DNA of 64,000 nucleotides. Source: Luidia sarsii. Its lineage: Eukaryota; Echinodermata; Asteroidea; Paxillosida; Luidiidae. Positions within the stretch are counted from its first letter, which is position 1, and each line of letters starts with the position of its first letter. The notes under the pieces were generated by a model. The model was not told the origin of the DNA, searched no databases, and saw only the letters and a list, made by a program, of their open reading frames with translations. The position numbers were made by a program, and so were the translations under genes. This document shows positions 37,977 through 51,271 of the stretch, piece by piece. The DNA lies in the NCBI GenBank assembly GCA_949987565.1, contig OX465107.1, positions 5,649,112-5,713,111 of the forward strand. The letters are read 5' to 3'.

Positions 37977-40900
37977 GAAAGAGAGAGAGAGAGGGAGAAG
38001 GAAGGGGCTTACATACACATAGGAATTTAATCTATAATAATAATAATAAATTATTAATATAGGAAGGTTTGCAGTGACACCATGTATAATGTCTCTTAAA
38101 GAAGAGGTGTGGCTCTGAAAAGAACCTGAGTGGTAACTCGACGTTTCGGCCAGTATGCTCTGGCCGTCATCAGGATGATGGCCAGAGACATACTGGCCGA
38201 AATGTCGAATTACCACTCAGGTTCTTTTCAGAACCACACCTCTTTCAGAACCACACCTCTTCCTTGAAGAGACTTTATACATGGTGTCACCGCAAACCAT
38301 CCTATATTGATTAACCCACCATGCAAAGCCTTAAGTCTTATTTAATAAATTATTAATAAATTATTTTGATATACAAAAATGTTGCAAACTGCTTACTGAC
38401 TTCTTTATCAAAATGTAAATCTCAAAAAATGCCCACTAAATTTTGAGATTCAACTATTTTAAATAGAAAACATTCAATTGCGCTGTACAAAACAAATTAA
38501 ATAAAAATGGTAATATATCACTCTAAGAATGGTATATCACTCTAAGAATGGTTTATCACTCTAAGAATGGTATATCACTCTAAGAATGGTTTATCACTCT
38601 AAGAATGGTATATCACTCTAAGAATGGTAATAGTTAAAACACTTCTAAATTAAAATACAATAAATAGAAATCTCCAAAAGCAAATTAACTATACATTCAT
38701 AATGATACCAAATCGGAAATCCAAGTATATGGGCATTAAACAAATTTAATAACATGTAAATCAAATACATTAAAGCAATACAATGTTAATCAATTAGATC
38801 AAAGACAAGGGTCGATCATTAAAATAACAAACCTTACAGGTTAAACGCAGTCTTTAAAAGGTGAGTTTTAAGCTGTGTCTTGAAACAGTTAAAGATTCTG
38901 GCAGCATGGAAGGGGGGGGTTGAAATATCTAAGTATGAAAACCACACCGATGAAGCCACAAGGAAGGGATTGGTTTATCCTCCGACAAAAGGTCCGCTTA
39001 CACTGACAACTCCCTCCCTCCCCAGGAGTGCTTACTACTCTGCTCACTGCTCTGTCCTGGTGGACTGCGGCGTGGCTGATCAACGCACCCTCCACAATAG
39101 GGCATTGTTTGATCCTCAGCACTCCTGTCCTATGTACATGTTTCTGCGTGCGAGCGGACCATGGAATGGTTGCTCCTCCAGCAAAGGCTCAGCTCCCCTC
39201 AGAACCCACCCTGTTGTCTCTTTGAAGGTTTTAACAGATAAAATTTAGCAGTTTGTGATACCAGTATGACATAAAAAAATAAAAAAATAAATAATAATTA
39301 AATCACCATTTCCGGAAATCTAAACAAAATTCAGGCCATTTCCTGAAATCCGGAAATTTCCGGGAAAGTCCCCGAGAACAGGGTTCGGGTTACTCCCACA
39401 CTTCCTACTCACTCGTGTACTGGCTGACCAGGACCGGGTCGCTGCCCAGCGGCTGGACGGTGATCTCGTACTTGGTGGCCGGCCTCAGGTTGGGGCCCAC
39501 GACCGCCGAGGTGGCCGTGCTGGGCAGGGCGGTGTCAAAGGCGGCCAGGTCGGACTGGGAGCGGTCAAAGGCTAGCACCACGTAGCTGGAGAAGCTGCCC
39601 GCAAACGGGCCCCACAGGACGCGGATGGAGTCGGTGCCCACCTCGTCCACGGACACCTCTCCCGGCGCCAGGCTACCTGCAACCACGGGGCGGCGAGGAG
39701 AAGGCAACGGCAGAGGGCACAGTCATCAGTGAAGGGTTTGCCCTCGTCACTTGAATACAAAATGTATACGACTCTGTTCTGGCCAGGCGACTCTGACAAG
39801 TCCCGGGAATGTAAGGGACCGGCAAAAGTCGTTTCCTGAAAATCGCTGATAAGGCCAATCAATTGCGACTGTGAGCGAGCGCTTTATACGCGATTGAGAG
39901 ATGCGAATGCGAGTGAGCGCTTTCCCGACCGAGAGATTCGCGGCAGGGGTGCAGTCTCCCTTCCGTTGTTAGGGTTTTAACAGATAAAAAAATGAGCAAT
40001 TTGAGACACCTGTTTGACATGTGATAAATAAACATCTGGTACCAGGGTAACTGCAAATCAATGGAAAAAGTAAATAAATAGAATTTAAGAAGGAGAAAAA
40101 GATTGAACAAGACTAAAGTTTTCTATTATCAAAGGCGGTCTGACTTTTGGAAGTAGAAATGCAATTACTGTGAAATGATTAGAAAGAAATCACATGGGGA
40201 GATGGTTGAGAATTATCAAGGTTTTGCCATTGCGTCATGAAGGGGGAAAAGTTCAGTGGTTGGACTCTAGGCAATGAGCAAGTCCAGAAAGATCATCCGA
40301 TCGATAAATTGTGAAGCTGGACAAGTTGGAATCACAATGTGGAAGGACGGCAATGGCACTCATCATTAATGTGGCTGACCACACCACCTTGCCATAATGA
40401 TAAGATCTTCGATAAGATAAGATTAGATCTTTGGCCCGGGCAGAACAGCGGGACTTACTGGTCGTGAACGACATGGTGATCGGCTCGGAAAAGGTCAGGC
40501 GCCCCGTCTGCAGCACAATGGTCACGTCGTAGGTGCAGCCGGGCTCCAGACCAGTCACCACCAACTGGGGGCAGGCGTCCAGTGGTACTATCACAAAAAT
40601 GGGCTCAGGAGTTCCTGGGGAGCAGAGGTCAGGGGTAAAAAAAAGGTCAAAAGCCACTGCCTGATGACTGTCGACAGCCACAATTCATGGCTCCAAACTG
40701 AGGGAGGGAGGGAGGCAGGAAGGGAAGCATGGATGGAGGCATAGATGGAGGCAGGGAGGGAGGCAGGAAGGCAGGAAGGCAGGCAGGGAGGGAGACAGGG
40801 AGGCAGTGAGGGAGGGAGGCAGGGAGGAAGGCAGGGAGGCAGGGAGGGAGGCGGGAAGGGAAGCATGGATGGAGGCAGGGAGGAAGGCAGGAAGGGAGGC

Positions 40901-43900
40901 GGGGAGGCAGGCAGGGAGGGAGGTGGGGAGGGAAGCAGGGAGGGAGGCAGGGAGGGAGGCAGGGAGGGAGGCAGGGAGGGAGGCAGGAAGGGAGGCAGGG
41001 AGGGAGGTAGGCAGGGAGGTAGGGAGGCAGGGAGGCAGGCAGGGAGGGAGGCGGGGAGGGAGGCGGGGAGGGAGGCGGGGAGGGAGGCGGGGAGGGAGGC
41101 GGGGAGGGAGGCGGGGAGGGAGGCAGGGAGGGAGGCGGGGAGACGGGGGGGGGGGGGGGGGAGACAGGGAGGCCGAGAAGGAGACAGAGAGGTATTTTCT
41201 CAGAGCATGTCGATGGAAATCATTCTGACACTTTCAGAAATTTCCCGACTAAACTTAAAAGTGAGCAATCATCCATTAAGTCTGGGGACATCAATAACCA
41301 ATGAATGAAATTAAGCTATTTCTGTCTTTTATCTTGTTTCAATCCAGTTTTTTGGTATGCAACTTTGCCCGAAACAAGGTTATAAAGCCATTCAAGGATA
41401 GGGGCTAAGGAAAGAAGGACATAGAGAGGGAGCTCAAGAAGGCTGCAGATAGGAATTGAGGTTGGATTGAAGCGACGGTTACCTGCTCCGGCCCCAGACG
41501 CTGAGGGGCTGATGGTGGCCTGCATGAGGTCGTATGTCCCCGGAAATGTCGGCAGCAGGTTCAAGACCAGCTTGGAGGCGGACACGGTGTTATCTCCAAA
41601 TGTGGGAGCCAGGGGGGCTGGAAGGTAAAGACGACAGGGCATAGATTACCGGACGAGCAACTAACTGACTTACACACCATTGGTAAAGGTTGTAGAAATG
41701 CATCCATACTTCATTGGCTACAGCTTCAAATTCCACAGGAGTCTATGGAGTTTGCTGGCTATTGGCTGCAACCTCCCCCATAGACCTGTGCATTGTTTTC
41801 AGCCACAAGAAGTTCATGGACTCATCACACCCTCCCATCAGCTTGAGGGCCACCTTCGCCACCGCTGGCTCATTAAAGCCAGAGACTCACGCAGTATGTA
41901 GGTGGCCATGGCCAAGCGCCGCCGGCCCGCGTTGTCCCTCAGCACCGAGTACAGGGAGACTGCGTATATCCTGCCCGGCACCAGACCGCTCCAGTCGGTG
42001 CTCTTGTCCTGGATGGGCAAGTGGGTGCCCTCCGAAGGAGCCAGCTCCAACTCGTAGAAGTCAAAGTCGGCGGCGGCAATGTGCGAGGGCCAGCTGACCC
42101 GGAAGGAGCCCGTCTCTTCCAGCATGGTGAACTCCAGAACCTCATCCGCTGCAGCGAGTAAAAACAGGCAAAGCGCACAGGTTTGGAACTCACTGATAAT
42201 TGTATTGTTGCCACTGTACATCAGTTTTAATCATCGTATGTTGTAATGTATCGTAAGTTGTTGACATATGCAGAATGCACCCCACACCACCCCGTCCCAT
42301 CCCACCCCACCCCACCCCACCCCACCCCACCCCACCCACCCCATCCCATCCCATCCCTTCCCATCCCATCCCACCCCATCCCTTCCCATCCCATCCCATC
42401 CCACCCCATCCCATCGCATCCCATCCCATCCCATCCCACCCCATCCCATCCCATCCCATCCCATCCCATCCCACCCCACCCCATCCCACCCCATCCCATC
42501 CCATCCCACCCCACCCCACCCCACCCCACCCCACCCCATCCCATCCCATCCCATCCCACCCCACCCCATCCCACCCCATCCCATCCCATCCCACCCCACC
42601 CCATCCCATCCCATCCCACCCCATCCCATCCCATCCCATCCCATCCCACCCCACCCCATCCCATCCCACCCCACCCCATCCCATCCCATCCCATCCCATC
42701 CCATCCCATCCCATCCCATCCCACCCCACCCCACCCCATCCCATCCCATCCCACCCCACCCCACCCCATCCCATCCCATCCCATCCCATCCCATCCCATC
42801 CCATACCTGTGCGGATGACATTCTCTGCAGGCTGGCTGCGTAAGCCCTCCCCGACCACGGCGTACACCCGGACTGTGTAGTCGGTGGCCGGCAGGAGCTC
42901 GTTGATCTCCGAGTAGATGTCAAACTTGGCCAGGTCGGCAAACAGCTCCTCTGGCCCGGCCCCGGTGAAGAAGTACACCTTGTAGCTGTCAAAGGCTCCA
43001 GAGGCTGAGACCCAATCAAAGGCAATCTTGGTCTGGGTGACACCCATCTGGTTGATGGCCGATGGTGCTAACGGTCCTACATGGATGAAAGAGAGACTAC
43101 ATTTTTAAAGCCATGCTGAAATTCAAGTACTATTTCCACAAACTTGAGTACATATGCATTGTTCAAGTTCTTGGACACAAATACGAGTACTCGGCTGCAA
43201 GGGCAACAAATATAAGTATTAAGTACTTGGCCAGAAATGCAAGTACTTGGCCACAAATGCAAGTACTTGGCCAGAAATGCAAGTACATGTACTTGGCCAC
43301 AAATGCAAGTACTTGGCCACAAATGCAAGTACTTGGCCAAAAATGCAAGTACCGGTAATTGGCCACAAATACAAGTAATTGGCCACAAATACAAGTACTT
43401 GGCTGCAAGTAAAAGGACTTGGCCACAAATGCAAGGACTTGGCCACAAATGCAAGTACTTGGCCACAAATGCAAGTACTTGGCCACAAATGCAAGTACCG
43501 GTAATTGGCCACAAATACAAGTAATTGGCCACAAATACAAGTACTTGGCTGCAAGTAAAAGGACTTGGCCACAAATGCAAGGACTTGGCCACAAATGCAA
43601 GGACTTGGCCACAAATGCAAGTACTTGGCTGCAAGTAAAAGGACTTGGCCACAAATGCAAGGACTTGGCCACAAATACAAGTAATTGGCCACAAATACAA
43701 GTACTTGGCTGCAAGTAAAAGGACTTAGCCACAAATGCAAGGACTTGGCCACAAATGCAAGGACTTGGCCACAAATACAAGTAATTGGCCACAAATGCAA
43801 GTACTTGGCTGCAAGTAAAAGGACTTGGCCACAAATGCAAGGACTTGGCCACAAATACAAGTAATTGGCCACAAATACAAGTACTTGGCTGCAAGTAAAA

Positions 43901-46900
43901 GGACTTAGCCACAAATGCAAGGACTTGGCCACAAATGCAAGGACTTGGCCACAAATACAAGTACTTGGCCACAAATACAAGTACTTGGCTGCAAGTAAAA
44001 GGACTTGGCCACAAATGCAAGGACTTGGCCACAAATGCAAGGACTTGGCCACAAATGCAATTAATTGGCCACAAATACAAGTGACTTAGCCACAAATGCA
44101 AGGACTTGGCTGCAAGTAAAAGGACTTGGCCACAAATGCAAGGACTTGGCCACAAATGCAAGTACTTGGCTGCAAGTAAAATGACTTGGCCACAAATGCA
44201 AGGACTTGGCCACAAATACAAGTACTTGGCTGCAAGTAAAAGGACTTAGCCACAAATGCAAGGACTTGGCCACAAATGCAAGGACTTGGCCACAAATACA
44301 AGTACTTGGCTGCAAGTAAAAGGACTTGGCAACAAATGCAAACTACATGTATTGTCCTAGGTCTCCACAAGATACTCCTCCCACACACACATACCCATTT
44401 TTGTATCCCTGTGGAGACAGTGCTTTGTTCTCGTGCATTATACAACCGTGTGAGAAACAATCTTTAAAAAATGCTCCCATTTTTATCAACCACATTCCTG
44501 GGTAGAAATTTGGACCGTATATCCCTTATATATATAACACTTACATAACACAATTTTCGACAGATTCTTACCCATCACAGTTTCATGGAAAGCTTGTGGA
44601 GTACCTATACACCTTTACAATTTCCATGTGGAGACCTATTCAACCTATTGGACTAGGTCTCCACAAGGCACTACAGTAGATACCTGCCCATACACACACA
44701 CACACACACAAAACTCAGCCCACAGAGCAAACAATCACAGGCAGAGGACGAGCGAGGGGGCTACTAGGTACTTACTGGTGTACTGGACAGCCTTTGTGGT
44801 GATGGAGGTGCCGGTCACGTGCAGGGTGATATTGTACTGCGTGCCGGGCTGAAGGTTGGCCAGGGTGCCTTCATGGGTGTCCAGGGGGAAGCCCATTGCC
44901 CGGGCTTCCCCGCCCGCAGCCCGGACCACCACCACCGAGTAGTGCGAGCCCACCAGGCTGGGACCCCAGGAGATGTCGATGGCCGTCGTGTGCACGGCCT
45001 CCACGGTGATCTCGCCCGGAGGCGATATGGCTGTTATATGGAGGAGAGAAGCAGACGGCCAAGCTCAGAGCCAAGGCCAACTTGATACAGCTGCGATCTG
45101 CTTTGAGTGCCAAAAGAAAATCCCCCTTTTCTTGATGCATGGGACAGCCGAACCCTACCCGTGAGATGGTTCTTGCTTTTGGACTCCTCTCTGACTGTTG
45201 TTTCCCCACAGCACCAAATGCAAGTGGATCTTTGGCGGGCGACCTCATTGTTTAAGGCAAGGTTTTCTCAGCTGAAGCAAAGCTAGGTGCTTAAAGCATC
45301 TCTTTGAGATTGCCCACCAAAGTGTTCTCAGAGAGAAAAGAATCAGCCGCAGTCAGCTCGCTTAGCTGTGACATGATGTCATGCAATGTTATAATCATAT
45401 TACATTTTGGTGGGAAAATGTAGGAGCCAAATTAGAGTCTTCGTGATGTGAAACTATGTCCTTATGAAGGAGAACTATGTTCCCTTGAAATGGAACTGTC
45501 TCTTTGATAAGGAACTATGTCCCATTCATATGGAAATACGTCCCTTTCATATGGAACTATGTCCCTTTCATATTGAACTATGTCCCTTTCATATGGAACT
45601 ATGTCCCTTTCATATGGAACTATGGCCCTTTCATGTGGAACTATGTCCCTTTCATATGGAACAATGGCCCTTTCATGTGGAACTATGGCCCTTTCATATG
45701 GAACTATGGCCCTTTCATATGGAACTATGGCCCCTTGATATGATAATAGGGTCTTATGTCCTAATGCAGAAAATCACATTCTAATGCAACAGAATGACTG
45801 TATTTTATCTGTGCGTGTAGCCGTCCCAAAATATTGAGAAGAGGACAAAGTCTCTGATGGGTTACTGCCCTCGGACTAACCCGTAAACGCCGTCTGTGTC
45901 ACCGGCTGGCTCCTCTGCTCCCCGCTGATAGTCACGACGGTGATGGTGTACTCCGTGTTTGCCATCAGCCCAGTCAGGCTGGCCTCCCGCTCCGTGTCCT
46001 GGGTCAGATTGCCATCCGCGGGGCTGTGGGACACCTCCATGGAGTCCCACACGCCCTGTGCGGGCTGGGCCCAGGCAAAGTCCAGACGGTTGGCCAGACT
46101 GAGCTCCAGGCTGATCTCACCAGGCGGGAAGGGGACTGAGGAGCAGGTGGAGGAAGGGTAAAGACAGCGGACAGAGAAGAGGAAGAGGAGGAAGAGGAAG
46201 AGGAGGTGGAGGAAGGGGAAAGAGAGCAGACAGAGAAGAGGAAGAGGAGGAAGAAGAAGAGGAGGTGGAGGAAGGGGAAAGAGAGCAGAAAGAAAAGAGG
46301 AAGAGGAGGAGGAAGAGGGGGTGGAGGAAGGGCAAAAAGAAGAGGAAGAGGAATAGGAGAAAGACGAGGAAGAGGAGGTGGAGGTGGAAGAAGGGGACAG
46401 ATAGGAGGAAGCGGAGGAAGAAGAGGAAAGGGAGGAAGGGGACAGAGAGGAGGTGGAGAGGTGGAAGAAGGGGAAAGAGAAGAGTTAGAGGAGGAAGAGG
46501 AGGTGGAGGAAGAGTAAAAAGAAGAAGAAGAAGAAGAAGAAGAAGAAGAAGAGGAAGGGGACGAATAGGAGGACGAGGAGGTGGAAGTAAAGAAGAAGAC
46601 AGAGAAGAGGAAGAGGAGGAAGAAGAGGAAATGGAGAAAGGGGATAGTAAGGAGGAGTGGGAGAGGTGGAAGAAGGAAGAGAGAGGAGGAAGAGGTGGGG
46701 GAGGAGGAAAGAGAGAAGGAAGAGGAAGATGTGGAGACATAGGAAAAGAGGAGGAAGATGTGAAGGAAAGGAAAACAGATGAGGATGCGGAGGAAGGGGT
46801 GAGGACACAGAGGAGGTGGAGCGACAGGAGTAGGAAGGGGAGCAGGGATTTGGCAGGGATTTGGCAGAGGGAGACGAGGACAGACAGCAGAAATGAGAAG

Positions 46901-49900
46901 AGAAGCAGAAAGATGAGGAAGTGGAAGAAGGGCAGAAGGCGAGATATGATGAGGAGGAGAAGGAGTAGGAAAAGAGGAAAAAGAAGGAAGAGAACGGAGA
47001 GGAAGAGGAGGAGGAAGAGTGGGAAGATAAGGAAGAGAAGACATTAATCAATGGCGCTAACTTCATCAGCAGCTTATTTTCACGACGCCTAGCAGTAGCT
47101 GTGGTGAAATCATCCGAACAAAAAGATCATGCAGTGTGTGCGAGCATCTGGCTAGAGACTGCTGGACGCACCTGTGTTGGTGGTGAGGCTGGAGAGCACG
47201 GCGATGCCGAGGGACAGAGTCAGGGTGACCTCCTCTCCCGGTGACAGGTCCGTGGCCTTCGACGTGCTGAGCAGGCTGTCGGTGGACACGTGACCCGAGG
47301 TGGTGCTCACAGAGTAGAAGAAGACCTGCGGTTGCGGTTGCCAGGCCAGGCAGACAGAGTTCTCGTCCACCGCCGTCACGTACAATTCCTCCAGCCCGGG
47401 CGTTGCTGGTGGAAAAACCCATGAGGGGGACGGCCGTCCAAAAAAAAAAAATTAAAAAAAAAAAATTAAAAATACTCGGACGCAACCGGCAGGCGTGCAT
47501 CACTCCTCCGGACTTGCAGCGCAACATTATTGCTGCAAACTGCTGGCTGTCTTAAAATGATCCAAAATGTGAGAATCTCACAATACCAGCAGGATCTGCT
47601 TCGTAGTCACAATGACGAGAAACTCCCTAAAAAAAAAAAACCCACCAACCTACACAGATGGGAAGGAGGAGATGTTACCAGGAATCCGGACACGGACTAA
47701 GGGTGGAATGCTGGCAGACAGACCACACAGCGCCCTGGGTGAGATCTCCATGATGAGATCAAATGGGATGGGCAAAGTAGTAGGGAAGGGATGGGCATCA
47801 GACAAGGACAGATCACAGGGAAGATGTTGAGGAAGATGTCTATAAATGAAGGAGTACCAATATCAGTAGTGTGCTGAAAGGTTACAGACTGCTTACTGAC
47901 TAAAATGACCCCCCAAAAAGCGAATATCCAAAATAAGGAGGGTCTGATGATTCGATCCTAGGTCCTACAAGAATCCAAACGTCAGGCCCTCCTGAGTTTT
48001 TGCATCGATAGCAGTAAACTTCTTCAGGCTATCATTCAAGCGAGACAGCGTTCACTTTCTGCCGCAAGAGGTCGACTGCCAACCTCCTTGCTGGCTTCCC
48101 ACTGCTTTCACCGTCTCCTCACCGTCCCAGGTAGCCTGGGATATTGAAAACCCCCACTCCCCTCCTCCTCCTCCTCCTCCTCCTCCTCCCCCTCCTCCTT
48201 CCTGAGACGGCAACTCACCCGTGGTTTCTTGCAATTCCACGGCGGGACTCAGCACCTGGCCGGAGACCGTCCTGAGCTTGACCCGATAGGCGATGCCGGA
48301 CGTCAGCCCCGTCAGCCGGTGCTCCCCGGCCCCGTCGGGCAGGGCGAGGCGGTCTATCTCCACGAAGGGCGTCTGGTCCGTGCCGTAGACCAGCTGGAAG
48401 CCGCTGTACTGGCCCTCGGCTGGCGGGCTCCAGCCGACCGTGAAGGCGGTCAGGGTCACCTCCGAGCTTGCCAAGCCCATGGGGTCATTGGGTTCTGGGC
48501 AAAAAAAAAGAGTGGGAAGAAGAAGAGCAATTGCCAAGATTCTTTCTTTTTTGCCAGCAGAGTTTTTGTTGGAGCCTGGGGGCTGTGTAGGACCGATTGC
48601 ATTGGTGGTGGTAAGCCTTGGTCAGGGAGGGGATTCTCAGCACCTCAAGTTTGATAGTTTGATGATGTTTGACTCCATAGACCAAGGACCTGATATCGAT
48701 GCTCTGTCTATTTCTAACAAGGATAGATTGTGAGAGGAGCAGTTGTGGTGATGTTGCAGCTACATGTACGTGTGCCAGATCCCCATCCCAATCCCAATGT
48801 CCTTCCCACATCCATCTCAATCCTCATCCCTATCCCAATCCCCATCCCATCACATCCCAACCCCTTTCCTAATCCCCATCACAATGCCCATCCCAATCCC
48901 CATCCTGATCCATTTCCTAATTAATCCCAATTGCAATGCCCATCCCAATCCCCTTCCCAATCCCCATCCTGATACATTTCCTAATTAATCCAAATTGCAA
49001 TGCCAATCCCAATCCCCATCCTGATCCATTTCCTAATTAATCCCAATTGCCATGCCCATCCCAATCCCCTTCCCAATCCCCATCCTGATACATTTCCTAA
49101 TTAATCCCAATTGCAATGCCCATCCCAATCCCCTTCCCAATCCCCATCCTGATCCATTTCCTAATTAAACCCAATTGCCATGCCCACCGCAATGCCCATC
49201 GCAATCGCAATCCCCATCCCCATCCCCATCTAAACCCAACCCCAATCCCAATCCCGACATCCTTCCTCGTCCCAATCCCCCCCAAAACCCATCCCTCCTC
49301 CCTGACCCCCTCCCCTCTCCCCCCTCCCCCAATCCCACCTCCTCTCCCAGCCCATGGGAAGCCGTCCCCAACTCCCAGGGCCGGCCTCACACTCACTAGT
49401 CCGCAGAGTGATGGAGTCCTGGAACAGGGGCGTGCCTCCGGTCAGCAGCTGGACGAGCCTGACGCGGTACAGCGTCCCGGCCACCAGGTTGCCAATGGTG
49501 TGGCTGTAGGACCCACTGTTGCTGAAGCTCAACGTGTGGGAGCCTACAGTGGCCTGGCCCTCCGGTCCCCACTGCAACTCGTAGCCCTCAAAGCTGCCCG
49601 GAGCAGCGTCGCTCCACCGAATGTAGACGTAATCCTTTTCTGCTATGGTCAAGTCAAACCGAGTGGCATCTGGTTGCACGTAAAAAAAAAATGGAAAAAA
49701 AAAATGGAAAAGTAAAGGATGAGCGTGTTCTTTCATTGTTGCTACCATCTATCACGGATATAATTAATTCATCTTTTAAATCTGCAATGGTTCCAGATGC
49801 GATGAAAAAAGCATCCATCAAACCACTTCTTAAAAAATCAAGTCTAGCCATAAATGAAATGGGAAACTATAGACCTATATCAAATCTGCCATTCATATTG

Positions 49901-51239
49901 AAACTATTGGAACGTATTGTCTCCGCTCGTGTCAAAGAGCATATGGAGAGGTTTTCATTGAACGAGCCGTTGCAGTCTGCTTACCGTTCCGCACATAGTA
50001 TGGAAACTGCACTTCTGAGAGTAGCGAATGATATCCTTTGCTCCATTGATGACAAAAATCATGTTACTTCACTTATTCTTCTCGACCTTTCTGCAGCATT
50101 TGATACTGTGAACCATCAAATCCTGCTCGATAGATTGTCTTATTCATTTGGTATTTCTGGTCGTGTACTTTCATGGTTTAAATCCTATCTAGAAAATCGC
50201 TCTCAGTTTGTCAAAATTGGTAATGCTAACTCTGACTCAATACCTCTAGTCACTGGAGTTCCTCAAGGCTCTGTTTTGGGACCTTTATTGTTTTCTATGT
50301 ACACACAACCACTCGGTCGTCTTATTTCTTCACATGGTGTTTCTTATCATTTTTACGCGGATGATACTCAGTTATACTTATCTTTTCCCGTTGACCAAAC
50401 AGCATCCGCAAAATTGAAAATTGAAAATTGTATTGAAGATATTTGTTCCTGGATGTCGGCAAATTTCCTAATGCTCAATGTCTCAAAAACTGAATTGATA
50501 TGCTTTTCAGCCAAATCCAAAGACAGCATCCCTGATTTATTTGTAGGAGATGACACAGTTTCCGTTTCATCTACTGCCAGAAATTTGGGAGTTGTGTTTG
50601 ATAGTCAGTTAAATATGAAAACTCACATCACAAATGTCTGTCGTACTTCCTATATTTATATTCGTTCCATTAGTAGAATTCGTAATATATTATCTCAGTC
50701 GGACACTGAAAAATTAGTTCATGCTTTTGTTTCATCACGGTTAGACCAGTGTAATTCTCTGCTAGCTGGACTTCCTAGTATTGTTCTTGAACCATTGGTT
50801 CGTGTTCAAAGGTCGGCTGCTCGCCTTATAATGAAAGCTAGGAAATATGACTCGATTTCCAGTCACATGATGAATATGCATTGGTTGCCGATTCCACAAA
50901 GAATTGTGTTCAAATTACTGTTTTTAACTTACAAATGTCTACATGGCGATGGCCCATCCTACTTGAAACAGCTTGTTAAGTGGCACATTCCGAAGCGCAA
51001 TCTTAGGTCTGGGAGTGCTTATGAAGCTGCTGTGCCAAATAATGTCAGAGGTAAATGCTTTTTCGCAGACCGTGCATTTGTTAATATTGCTCCAAAATTA
51101 TGGAATGATCTTCCCCTATCGATACGATCCAGTCAATCATCAGAAATTTTCAAAAATCGTCTTAAAACGCACCTTTTTAGAATTGCCTATGGCTCTTAGA
51201 TATAAATACAAACATTTTATTTTAATTCATTGGTTCAAC

Positions 51240-51271
<32 letters not shown>

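Noticed and set aside
42227..43047. Gly-Trp-Asp repeat and Pro-His repeat open frames
   Set aside because: Made by the CCCAT/CCCAC pentamer. Only the part from 42807 to 43076 is an exon, and its donor ends the coding part before the repeat.
46206..47066. Arg/Glu-rich and Ser/Leu-rich open frames up to 346 codons
   Set aside because: Purine-only DNA lacks most stop codons on one strand; these are composition artefacts of the tract before FN3-14.
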